A stretch of 43,664 nucleotides of DNA from Nitrospirota bacterium (GTDB lineage Bacteria > Nitrospirota > Thermodesulfovibrionia > UBA6902). Below the pieces are notes generated by a model. That model worked only from the letters and a program-made list of their open reading frames with translations, was not told where the DNA came from and searched no databases. Shown piece by piece: positions 34,317 to 42,564 of the stretch (position 1 is the stretch's first letter; every line of letters begins with the position of its first letter). Where the stretch lies: assembly GCA_003354025.1 (NCBI GenBank), contig PIVU01000011.1:1-43664 (forward strand). The letters are read 5' to 3'. The position numbers were made by a program, and so were the translations under genes.

Positions 34317-35150
34317 GTGGCAGGCGAACCAAAACGATTAAATCATCCCAAATCAGTTTATGTAATCGGTTTTATTTTTAAAATAGTTACTCTAACAGTG
34401 CTTATCGGTGCTATATATCAAGTGACATTTTCCCCGCATGGACCCGCTGTACTGGTTCCGATACAGAAGCATTATGAAGAAGGTCAGAAGTCGGATATTC
34501 TTGATGAAGTAAGACGTCAGGAAGAATACGAGAAGCATAGACATTTCCACAATGTCGTTGAGTATCCTTCCCTGCCGGAAAGTATGCGTCCGGTATGCTA
34601 CATTTGCCACTCGGACTATCCTCACAGTAAAAGCAAAAAAGTGCGGGCCCTCCTCAATATGCATACTCAATTCTTTGTTTGCGAGACATGCCATATTGAA
34701 GAGAGAAAAGGCGCAAATATCATATACAAATGGTACGACCCGTATAGCAGCAATCCTCAGGGACCTTTTTTCGGCACAAGCTATGACCCTGAAACCGGCA
34801 ACCTTGTAGAAGTTGAGGACCTGTTTTCCAAGATCTCTCCCTACTTTGAAGACTCCGAAGGCAATCAGGAATCTGCACTACAATTACAGAATGCGCCGCA
34901 GGCCCAGGATTACATGAATGTCAGGGATATGTTGACCCCGGAACAGAGGGACAACGTTAAAAAGAAATTTCATGTTAGCATCAAGCCTAAAGGGCACGAA
35001 TGCAAGAATTGTCACTCCAAAAAAGGCATTCTTAACTATAAGGAACTTGGATTCACAACAAACAGGACCATTGACCTGGAGCAGTTGAACATAAAGGGAA
35101 TGGTTACAAAGTACGAGAAATTCTACATACCTAACCTGTTTGCAGATTAA
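34317..35150 (+). CDS. Module A: triheme membrane-anchored cytochrome c
   Basis: One N-terminal membrane helix (about residues 14-34, YVIGFIFKIVTLTVLIGAIY) is uncleaved in appearance. Three CXXCH sites follow: CYICH, CETCH and CKNCH. The region around the second site (LNMHTQFFVCETCHI, then YKWYDP) is repeated almost exactly in the module B paralogue. The GTG start at 34317 has a perfect AGGAGGTGA upstream. Presumably a partner of the cytochrome b subunit, handing electrons on to the octaheme or to soluble carriers. No named family recognised. Confidence 0.82.
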   Translation: MAGEPKRLNHPKSVYVIGFIFKIVTLTVLIGAIYQVTFSPHGPAVLVPIQKHYEEGQKSDILDEVRRQEEYEKHRHFHNVVEYPSLPESMRPVCYICHSDYPHSKSKKVRALLNMHTQFFVCETCHIEERKGANIIYKWYDPYSSNPQGPFFGTSYDPETGNLVEVEDLFSKISPYFEDSEGNQESALQLQNAPQAQDYMNVRDMLTPEQRDNVKKKFHVSIKPKGHECKNCHSKKGILNYKELGFTTNRTIDLEQLNIKGMVTKYEKFYIPNLFAD

Positions 35151-35172
35151 GCCTTAATTTACCAATATTATC

Positions 35173-35207
35173 AACAGAGGTCCCTGATTATTCCGGGGAT
35201 CTCTGTT
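35173..35207 (+). terminator. Hairpin after module A triheme gene
   Basis: AACAGAG (35173-35179) pairs with CTCTGTT (35201-35207) and the stem extends through GTCCC/GGGAT. The trailing sequence is AT-rich but without a long T-run, so it may only reduce transcription into the NHL gene. Confidence 0.5.
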
Positions 35208-35247
35208 ATAATGTTTAATCAAAATATATTCCGAAAAAAAAGTTGAT

Positions 35248-36168
35248 GTGCGGCTTATATATCTTTACTTAACATTAATAGTTTCACTTACCTTCCTCAG
35301 CATACCTGTTACGTCTTCCGCTCTTGAATGTATCAACACCAAGTTTCTGTTTGATATTAAACCGGGAGCAAACCAGCCAAGCGATCTGGCACTATCCCCC
35401 AATGGAGATATGTACCTGGTTGACGGCGTTAATAACCGGATTATAGTGATGGGCAAAGATGGGCATTGGAAGTTTGCATTCGGCACTGAAGGGTCCGGCA
35501 AAGGCCAGTTTAGCATCCCTGTAGGAATAGACATTTCCGATTCAGGAAAAGTCTTTATAGCTGATACAGGCAATCACAGAATTCAGGTTTTTGACTTAAA
35601 GGGCAAGTTCCTCTACATGTTTACCGTTAAGACAGGCACAAAGTTCAAGTCAGACCCTGTTGACGTTGCTGTTTCAAAACTTCAGAATTATCTTTACGTA
35701 TCTGACAACGACAACCACAAAATACGCGTATACAAACAAAACGGGACACTTGAATTTGAGTGGGGGAAATTCGGCGAAGAATATGGTGAATTCAGATATC
35801 CCGGACAAATGGTTCTGAATGAATATAATGAAATTTACATCGTGGATGTTCTAAACACCCGGGTCCAGAAATTCAACCCCTTTGGAGAATTTGCCACCGA
35901 CATCGGCGCTTGGGGAGTTTTACAGGGCACGCTCTTCAGACCAAAGGGCGTTGCCATCGACAATAAAGCAAGGGTCTTTGTCAGCGACAGTTACATGGGA
36001 GTAATACAGGGATTTACCGATCTCGGCAGGTTTCTGGGAGTGGTATGCGATAAAGATAAAAAGAGGGTTTTCAAAACACCCGTTGGTATTATTATCGATA
36101 AAGACAACAGGCTCATGGTTGTGGAAATGCGGGCAAACAAGATAACGGTACTAAAAATACTGGAATAA
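35248..36168 (+). CDS. Module A: exported NHL-repeat propeller
   Basis: A signal peptide of about 26 residues is followed by six NHL blades, for example DMYLVDGVNNRIIVM, KVFIADTGNHRIQVFD, YLYVSDNDNHKIRVY, EIYIVDVLNTRVQKFN, RVFVSDSYMGVIQGF and RLMVVEMRANKITVL. The GTG start at 35248 is the only option before the signal. The module B protein (41574) shares the blades almost one for one. It carries no heme, so a scaffold or docking platform for the neighbouring giant cytochrome is likely (inference). Confidence 0.82.
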   Translation: MRLIYLYLTLIVSLTFLSIPVTSSALECINTKFLFDIKPGANQPSDLALSPNGDMYLVDGVNNRIIVMGKDGHWKFAFGTEGSGKGQFSIPVGIDISDSGKVFIADTGNHRIQVFDLKGKFLYMFTVKTGTKFKSDPVDVAVSKLQNYLYVSDNDNHKIRVYKQNGTLEFEWGKFGEEYGEFRYPGQMVLNEYNEIYIVDVLNTRVQKFNPFGEFATDIGAWGVLQGTLFRPKGVAIDNKARVFVSDSYMGVIQGFTDLGRFLGVVCDKDKKRVFKTPVGIIIDKDNRLMVVEMRANKITVLKILE

Positions 36169-36254
36169 TTAAAAACAGGCACATAGGCACAAAGTGGTAA
36201 ACTCAATATAATTCTTTCACTGGGCGCCACAACCCCTGGATTAGATCATTAAAT

Positions 36255-38519
36255 ATGCATTTAAACAAATATACATTGTGCTTTCTTATAGCGATTGCTA
36301 TTTTCATTATCGCACCCGGCGCTTCTGCACTTGAAATGTCTTCAAAACGTGACTGCGTTGTCTGCCACATAATGTGGCTAGATGATTTTCGGACGGACAA
36401 GGAAACACTAGTTGATTTTCAGCCGGGCAATGTGCTCATGAAAGATACACAGGGTGTTGTGAGCTCCGAAGAGATCTGCTATAGCTGCCATGATGGGTAC
36501 ATCATGGACTCCCGAAATATAACATGGAATTTCAATAGGCACCCGACCTTCGTTAAGCCTTCAAAAAACATTACTGTGCCAATGGACCTACCCTTAAGTG
36601 CTAAAGGCGAAATTTACTGCGGAACATGCCATTCAGCTCACGGCAAAGGAGCATCTCCTCACGGCAACCCTTTGGGCAGGACCTCTGTATTCAGGGATTT
36701 AAACATTGACTCAAGTCTGTGCGAGAAGTGCCATCGAGAAGAAGCTTCATTTAAGTTTTCCAACAGCCACCCCGTGCATACCGATGCTCTTGAGCTGCCG
36801 GATGCGCTCTTTGAATCAGGGGGAACTAAAGCTACAGAGAAAAACAAAGTAATATGCCAGTCCTGTCACAAAACACATGGGGCCAAAGGCAAAAAAATAT
36901 TAATTGTAGACAACAGCGGTTCAGGACTATGCGTAATGTGCCATAAAGACCAGGGTCTGCTCATTGATACTAAACATGACCTGAGAGTCACCCTTCCTGA
37001 TGAAAAAAATATAAATGGTCAGCCATTATCAGAATCAGGGCCTTGCGGAGCCTGCCATACACCCCACAGGGCTTCGGGTAAAAAGCTATGGGCGCGACCT
37101 CAAAAGCAGGGAAATCCCGCGACCCAGTTATGTCTGACCTGCCACGGTGACGATACACCATACGAAATTAAACGCACAGGCAAATACTCTCACCCTATTA
37201 ATGTGGATCCATTATCAAAGGACAGGATACCGAAAGACCTGCCATTGTTTGCTGCAAACGGAACAAAAGATTCAAATGGCAAGGTCCAGTGCTTCACATG
37301 TCATAATATTCACAGATGGGATCCTGACACTCCGTCGGACAGGGGCGGCAAGAATGTTGAGGGAGATTCATCAAACAGTTTTTTACGGGTATCCAATAAT
37401 TATTCATCCAGCCTTTGCCTTCAGTGCCATACAGATAAAAAACAGATTGTTACCTCTGACCACAACCTGGAAATAACAGCTCCCAAAGAGAAGAATTTTC
37501 AGGGAGTACTGCCGTCTGTATCCGGGCCCTGTGGTGTATGCCATATACCACACAATGCCAGGGCCATCCATTTGTGGGCTAAGGAGCCCTATGGAGACAA
37601 AGATTTCGTTACACAGCTTTGCACTGCCTGCCACAATGAAAACGGTGCTGCAAAGGCAAAATTGCTGGGCAAGTATTTTCATGCCGTGGATGTACCGCTG
37701 GATAAATTCAATATATCAACAACCCTGCCCTTATACGACAGCGAGGGCAATGTCGTACCTAACGGTAAAGTAGTATGCATAACATGTCATGACCCTCACA
37801 CATGGGACCCGAACAATCCTATTAAAGATTATCCAAATACAAACATAGAAGGAGACGCCAGAAACAGTTTCCTGAGAAGGACCAACTCTCCTTCCTCTGA
37901 TTTATGCATGGCCTGCCATGAAGACAAGGCCTATGTTGACGGGACAGACCACGACCTGAATATTACAAACCGTGACGCCAAAAACATGCTGGGCCAGACT
38001 GTAGAAGAATCAGGGCAGTGCGGTGCATGCCACCTCGTCCACAACAGCCCCAATAAAATAAAACTATGGGCAAGAGAGTTCGGGGCTGTGCCTAAAGATG
38101 AAGATATTGTAAATGCCTTATGCAATAGCTGCCATTCCAAGGGAAACCCTGCTGAAGGGAAAATTCCTACAATAGCATCACATCCGGAAAAGAGACTTGT
38201 TAATAATATCATGCGTAGCAACAGAAAATTACTCGACTATGCCCCGATATACGACAAGCAAACCGGTAAAGAAATAAATGTGGGGAACATCTCATGTCCA
38301 ACCTGTCATAACGCCCATCAGTGGAACCCGGTAATAAAAGCAAAAGGCAGCTATAAAAACCTGGAGGGAGCTGCTACAGACAGTTTTTTAAGAAATGTCA
38401 GCTATAACAATATTTGCATTGACTGTCATGGCCTTGACGCCCTTTTCAGGTATAAATATTACCATGACCCTGAAGAAAGAGTTGAGCCTCTGCCTTCAAG
38501 AATAAAGTTCTCAAACTAA
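36255..38519 (+). CDS. Module A: 18-heme periplasmic cytochrome c
   Basis: After a signal peptide (to ASALE) I count 18 CXXCH motifs in 754 residues. From residue 230 on, a unit of about 165 residues recurs three times: LCxxCH, DHxLxIT, a CGACHxPH with a following LWA, LCxxCH, then GKVxCxTCHxxHxWxP and SFLR. The first part (CVVCH with WLDDF, CYSCHDG, CGTCHSAHG) is shared with the truncated gene at 42565. No membrane anchor is seen beyond the signal, so it should be a soluble periplasmic or surface wire. No strong ribosome site precedes the ATG. Confidence 0.87.
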   Translation: MHLNKYTLCFLIAIAIFIIAPGASALEMSSKRDCVVCHIMWLDDFRTDKETLVDFQPGNVLMKDTQGVVSSEEICYSCHDGYIMDSRNITWNFNRHPTFVKPSKNITVPMDLPLSAKGEIYCGTCHSAHGKGASPHGNPLGRTSVFRDLNIDSSLCEKCHREEASFKFSNSHPVHTDALELPDALFESGGTKATEKNKVICQSCHKTHGAKGKKILIVDNSGSGLCVMCHKDQGLLIDTKHDLRVTLPDEKNINGQPLSESGPCGACHTPHRASGKKLWARPQKQGNPATQLCLTCHGDDTPYEIKRTGKYSHPINVDPLSKDRIPKDLPLFAANGTKDSNGKVQCFTCHNIHRWDPDTPSDRGGKNVEGDSSNSFLRVSNNYSSSLCLQCHTDKKQIVTSDHNLEITAPKEKNFQGVLPSVSGPCGVCHIPHNARAIHLWAKEPYGDKDFVTQLCTACHNENGAAKAKLLGKYFHAVDVPLDKFNISTTLPLYDSEGNVVPNGKVVCITCHDPHTWDPNNPIKDYPNTNIEGDARNSFLRRTNSPSSDLCMACHEDKAYVDGTDHDLNITNRDAKNMLGQTVEESGQCGACHLVHNSPNKIKLWAREFGAVPKDEDIVNALCNSCHSKGNPAEGKIPTIASHPEKRLVNNIMRSNRKLLDYAPIYDKQTGKEINVGNISCPTCHNAHQWNPVIKAKGSYKNLEGAATDSFLRNVSYNNICIDCHGLDALFRYKYYHDPEERVEPLPSRIKFSN

Positions 38520-38665
38520 GCAATCTCAACCGGTTCCGGCATTTTATAATTCTATAACAATTAATTATTTTACAATTGGATGTCATTTCGGTAATGTAAA
38601 CATAATACTCGGCTCATTTCATTTCTAAAATATTAATAGACAAGACCTCTTAAAGGAGGACTAAC

Positions 38666-39724
38666 ATGAAAGCCTTACCGAGAGCTTCAAGATTAATTGC
38701 CTTATTCTGTTTTTCAGTATTCCTTCTCATCAGTTTTACGTTCACACCTTCTTATGCTGCAGATGTCGGCAACTGTCTTCTGTGCCATAAATATCCCGGT
38801 ATCAGCAGAGTTGATGAAGAGGGTAAACTAAGACTCTTTTACGTGAACGAAAGCATCTTCTCCAACAGTGTGCATGCAAAGGTGAAATGTGAAGGCTGCC
38901 ACACTGACATCAAAAAGATTCCTCATGATGTGGCCAAGAAAGTTGACTGCCTTGTAGAATGCCATATCATCGAACCCTCCAGTGAAAAGAAATTTTCTCA
39001 CAAAGATGTTAAAGAATTCCTGGGCAAAAGTGTCCATGGTCCAATTGATAAAGAAGGCAAAGAGAAAAAATACATCGAGGACTATCCTACCTGCAAAGAC
39101 TGTCATGACAATCCCCTGTACCGGCCGCTTTCTTTCTTCAAAAAGGTAAGACCCGGTATTTCCGAAGCCTCTCTGGGAAGATGCAGGGTCTGTCATAAAA
39201 AGGAAGAATTCATATACAGATTTTACAACCATGTTACCACCAGGCTGCATAAGAGCAGAAACCCGCTCAATATAGCTGAAGTCTGTGCAAGGTGCCATGA
39301 TAATCCTGAAATAGTAGCACGGCACGAGATGTCAACAAAAGCCGTTTTCTCATACGGAGAGACATTTCACGGAAAAGCCGCACGCTTTCTTGATGAAAGA
39401 GTGCCGGACTGTCTTGACTGCCATATAAGCAAGGGCGAATCAGTCCACCAGATGTTACCCAAGGAAGATCCCGCATCATCAATACATGCAGACAACAAGG
39501 GCAAGATTTGTACAAACATCGATTGCCACCCAAGTGCATCGCCAAAGCTTGCCAAGTATAGTGTTCATGCTGAATTCAATCTTAAGCAGAGTCCAGCGCA
39601 ATACTTTTTCACCGTCTTCTTTATTATATTGACGGGCGGAACATTGCTGCCGCTGATGTTTATTATTTTACTCGATATAATTAGGAGATTTTTCCCGAAC
39701 GCAACCATAGGACGGAGGAAATAA
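38666..39724 (+). CDS. Module B: membrane-anchored octaheme cytochrome c
   Basis: Paralogue of 32308-33390 with the same plan: signal peptide (to SYAAD), then CLLCH, CEGCH, CLVECH (CX3CH), CKDCH, CRVCH, CARCH, CLDCH and CTNIDCH (CX4CH). A C-terminal membrane helix (YFFTVFFIILTGGTLLPLMFI) and short basic tail follow. Shared stretches include CHKYxxIxRVDE, KIPHD, KSVHG and FHGKA. The sixth and eighth sites differ from copy A: the former CX3CH at site 6 is canonical here, and site 8 is stretched instead. AAGGAGGA precedes the ATG. The next gene starts two bases after the stop. Confidence 0.87.
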   Translation: MKALPRASRLIALFCFSVFLLISFTFTPSYAADVGNCLLCHKYPGISRVDEEGKLRLFYVNESIFSNSVHAKVKCEGCHTDIKKIPHDVAKKVDCLVECHIIEPSSEKKFSHKDVKEFLGKSVHGPIDKEGKEKKYIEDYPTCKDCHDNPLYRPLSFFKKVRPGISEASLGRCRVCHKKEEFIYRFYNHVTTRLHKSRNPLNIAEVCARCHDNPEIVARHEMSTKAVFSYGETFHGKAARFLDERVPDCLDCHISKGESVHQMLPKEDPASSIHADNKGKICTNIDCHPSASPKLAKYSVHAEFNLKQSPAQYFFTVFFIILTGGTLLPLMFIILLDIIRRFFPNATIGRRK

Positions 39725-39726
39725 TC

Positions 39727-40563
39727 ATGGAAAAGTATCCACTCATAAAAATAAAAGACGGAGAGAAATTCTTTTACCGTTTTACCCACAACCAGAGAAT
39801 ACAGCATATAATTCTTGCTGTAAGTGTTGTTGTGCTGGTATTAACTGGAATGCCTCTGAAATTTCATGATGCGGCCTGGGCCCCATACCTGTATGCATTA
39901 TTCGGCGGAATTCATTATGCACCGGTTATACATAAGGTTTTCGGTGCCATATTAGTGGCTCTGTTTGCATATCACGTAGTCTACTTAACTTATGTAATTC
40001 ATAAATTCTCTATTCTTCCTTTGAAAAAGAAAGAGGGACTTACAACCATGAAGGTCCTGAAGGCAATCGCAACTCAGCCGCTTGTGCCGAACCTTAAAGA
40101 CGCGAAAGATATCGGCCAGCTTATGAAGTATCTTTTCTATGTGACAAATGTGCGTCCCAGAGGGGACAATTTCACCTGGAAGGAAAAGTTTGATTACTGG
40201 GCACCTTTCTGGGGTATGTTAATCATCGGCGGTACCGGACTTATTATGTGGAACAAGGAACTTGCTACAATGATCATGCCCGGAGAACTGCTGAACTTTT
40301 CAATAATAGCACACAGTGATGAAGCGCTTCTTGCAGCGCTCTTTCTCTTTATATGGCACTGGTACAACGTTCATTTCTCAATATCTGTTTTCCCGATGGG
40401 AACAGTGTTCATAACAGGGTATATGTCCGAAGAACTTATGTCCGAAGAACATTATGATCATTATGTAAAAATTATGACGGAAGCAGGACTTGAACATGAA
40501 ATCCTTCCACCCCATGGAGGACAGGAAGATGAATCCACTGAAGAAGGAGGGGCATCATCATGA
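39727..40563 (+). CDS. Module B: quinol-oxidising cytochrome b subunit
   Basis: Paralogue of 33425-34300. Four membrane helices carry heme-ligand histidines in HNQRIQHIILAV, VIHKVFGAIL, AYHVVYLTY and the SDEALLAALFLFIWHWYNVHF stretch. The extended C-terminus (MSEEHYDHYVKIM, then acidic tail) is more different from copy A. It starts two bases after the octaheme gene and its stop overlaps the triheme ATG by four bases, so the three subunits are tightly coupled in translation. Confidence 0.85.
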   Translation: MEKYPLIKIKDGEKFFYRFTHNQRIQHIILAVSVVVLVLTGMPLKFHDAAWAPYLYALFGGIHYAPVIHKVFGAILVALFAYHVVYLTYVIHKFSILPLKKKEGLTTMKVLKAIATQPLVPNLKDAKDIGQLMKYLFYVTNVRPRGDNFTWKEKFDYWAPFWGMLIIGGTGLIMWNKELATMIMPGELLNFSIIAHSDEALLAALFLFIWHWYNVHFSISVFPMGTVFITGYMSEELMSEEHYDHYVKIMTEAGLEHEILPPHGGQEDESTEEGGASS

Positions 40564-41423
40564 AACAATTCTTCTTCAAAATATACATGATCGCTTTCAT
40601 GGCCCTTACTGTTTTCTTTATTGCAATTATATGGAAAGTAACATTCGCACATATTATTGAAGAGCATCATGAAAGAACTGAATCTCAGGAAATTGCAAAG
40701 TACAAGGAAGAACAGGTAGAAAAATCCAAAAAAACCACATTCGAAAAGATCATTCTCGAAAGCGATGAACGTGTCAAGCACTACCTGGGATACAGGATCC
40801 TGGAAGAGGCACGTATAGAAGGCCATTTCCATCACATCGGTTTTGATATAGGCCCTGACAACAGGTCCTATTGTGTAAAATGCCATGGCGATATGCCACA
40901 TGATGCAGTGAAGGAATTACGGGCTTTCTTAAACATGCATGCTTTCTTTGTAGGTTGTCAAACATGTCATGTAAAACTTGAAAAGACTGAAACAACCGGC
41001 GTTTACAAATGGTATGACAGGAAGACCGGTGATATCGTTGAAAGCCCGGTTAAGGATAATACGCCAGGCACGTATAATTCAAAGCTTATCCCATTCGAAA
41101 AAGTTGACGGGAAACTGGTACGGGTAGATTCTGATGAGCGTATTGAATTCGCAGAAGAATACAGAGCCCATGAAAAAAGCCTTACAGAAGCCCAGAAATC
41201 ACGTGCAAAGAAACTGATACATAAAGTTGTAAGCAAAAAGCCTTACCTTTGCGAAGACTGCCATCAGAAAGAAAAGCCTATACTTCCCTTTGAAGCCATA
41301 GGATATTCAAAGGAAAGAATAGATTCTATTACTAGTACTGAAGTTGTGGGCATGATCAAGAACTACACACAGTTCTATATGCCGTCAATGCTGCAGCCAG
41401 GCTCATCCAACGATAAGAAATAA
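40560..41423 (+). CDS. Module B: triheme membrane-anchored cytochrome c
   Basis: One N-terminal helix (MIAFMALTVFFIAIIWKVTF), a charged coiled-coil-like stretch, then CVKCH, CQTCH and CEDCH. The segment LNMHAFFVGCQTCHV followed by YKWYDRKTGD aligns directly with copy A, as does the C-terminal GMIKNYTQFYMP with copy A's GMVTKYEKFYIP. Start overlaps the cytochrome b stop (ATGA type). Function as for copy A: third subunit of the proposed quinol:cytochrome c complex. Confidence 0.83.
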   Translation: MKQFFFKIYMIAFMALTVFFIAIIWKVTFAHIIEEHHERTESQEIAKYKEEQVEKSKKTTFEKIILESDERVKHYLGYRILEEARIEGHFHHIGFDIGPDNRSYCVKCHGDMPHDAVKELRAFLNMHAFFVGCQTCHVKLEKTETTGVYKWYDRKTGDIVESPVKDNTPGTYNSKLIPFEKVDGKLVRVDSDERIEFAEEYRAHEKSLTEAQKSRAKKLIHKVVSKKPYLCEDCHQKEKPILPFEAIGYSKERIDSITSTEVVGMIKNYTQFYMPSMLQPGSSNDKK

Positions 41424-41429
41424 TATATG

Positions 41430-41455
41430 GCCGGACGGAGATAATCCCGTCCGGC
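41430..41455 (+). terminator. Hairpin after module B triheme gene
   Basis: GCCGGACGG (41430-41438) and CCGTCCGGC (41447-41455) form a perfect 9-bp GC-rich stem with an 8-nt loop. A run of seven T lies about 20 bases further on, so termination may be imperfect. The position matches the hairpin in module A at 35173. Confidence 0.65.
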
Positions 41456-41573
41456 TGTACTCTCTGATTCTTCCGTTTTTTTAGCGATTATATTGCAAAA
41501 CAGTTCATTTCCGTGTAATCTAAAAAAACTGAATTATCAGGTCGGAATACAGCTAAAGGTATAATTTAATATA

Positions 41574-42530
41574 TTGAGGAACCGCAAAGCCTTTCACAAA
41601 AATACAGTTCATTTTTTCCTTACAGTCATTTGTTCATTTTTGTTTATTGCCTCCCTGTCAACTGACGTTCAAGCTATAAAACTAACATACGTCAAGCATC
41701 TTTTTGATATCACCGGCAGCTTCAATCAGCCCAGTGATATTGCTGTATCGGAGAAGGGGTTGATTTATGTTGTCGACGGTGTAAACAACAAAGTAAGAGT
41801 ATTCAACCAGAAAGGGAAACCTCTTTTCTCATTCGGCAGAAAAGGTGCTTTAAACGGTCAGTTCAATTTCCCACTGGGGATAGACATAGATTCAACCGGA
41901 AAGGTGTATATAGCCGACTCAGGGAACCACAGAGTACAAACGTTTACTTCTTCCGGAGATTACCTGTCTCAAATAAAAGTCCCATCTAATAATGATAATC
42001 CATCAGACCCGACAGACGTAGTAGTTAACGAATCATCCAGGAAACTACTGATAGCCGATAATGACAATCATTATATACAATCTTATGATTTGTCAAAGGG
42101 CGTATTTACTGGAACATACGGCTCCCCCGGCATGGAGAAACGTGAATTCCGCTACCCCTTTCTCATGGCCGCCGACTCCGATAATTACCTGTACATTGTT
42201 GACGTAATCAATACAAGAGTCCAGGTTTTCAACCCTGAGGGCAAATTTGTGATGATTATCGGAGGATGGGGTGTAGAGAAAGGTAACTTCTTCAGGCCTA
42301 AAGGTGTTGCTCTAGACAGCAACAACAGGGTATTTGTAAGTGACAGTTACATGGGTGTTGTTCAGGTATTTGAACATAATGGTCAATTCCATTCAGCCAT
42401 AGGAGACAGAGAAAGCGGATCAGTAAAGAAATTTCTTACGCCTGTGGGCATTTTCATAGACAAGAATAATAGATTATACGTAGTAGAGATGTTTGCCGAC
42501 AAAGTCGGCGTTTACAGTATTGAAGACTAG
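41574..42530 (+). CDS. Module B: exported NHL-repeat propeller
   Basis: A signal peptide (to about DVQAI) is followed by six NHL blades: LIYVVDGVNNKVRVFN, KVYIADSGNHRVQTF, KLLIADNDNHYIQSYD, YLYIVDVINTRVQVFN, RVFVSDSYMGVVQVFE and RLYVVEMFADKVGVY. Several stretches are near-identical to the copy A propeller (FRPKGVALD, VFVSDSYMGV). The TTG start at 41574 is weakly supported by AAAGG about 12 bases upstream. It lies 34 bases before the giant cytochrome gene. Confidence 0.8.
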   Translation: MRNRKAFHKNTVHFFLTVICSFLFIASLSTDVQAIKLTYVKHLFDITGSFNQPSDIAVSEKGLIYVVDGVNNKVRVFNQKGKPLFSFGRKGALNGQFNFPLGIDIDSTGKVYIADSGNHRVQTFTSSGDYLSQIKVPSNNDNPSDPTDVVVNESSRKLLIADNDNHYIQSYDLSKGVFTGTYGSPGMEKREFRYPFLMAADSDNYLYIVDVINTRVQVFNPEGKFVMIIGGWGVEKGNFFRPKGVALDSNNRVFVSDSYMGVVQVFEHNGQFHSAIGDRESGSVKKFLTPVGIFIDKNNRLYVVEMFADKVGVYSIED

Positions 42531-42564
42531 CAATTTAATTTTTCAAACCAACGAGCTATATCAA

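Noticed and set aside
41539-41553. GG-N10-GC match before the module B NHL gene
   Set aside because: Only the invariant dinucleotides match; both flanking boxes are far from consensus.
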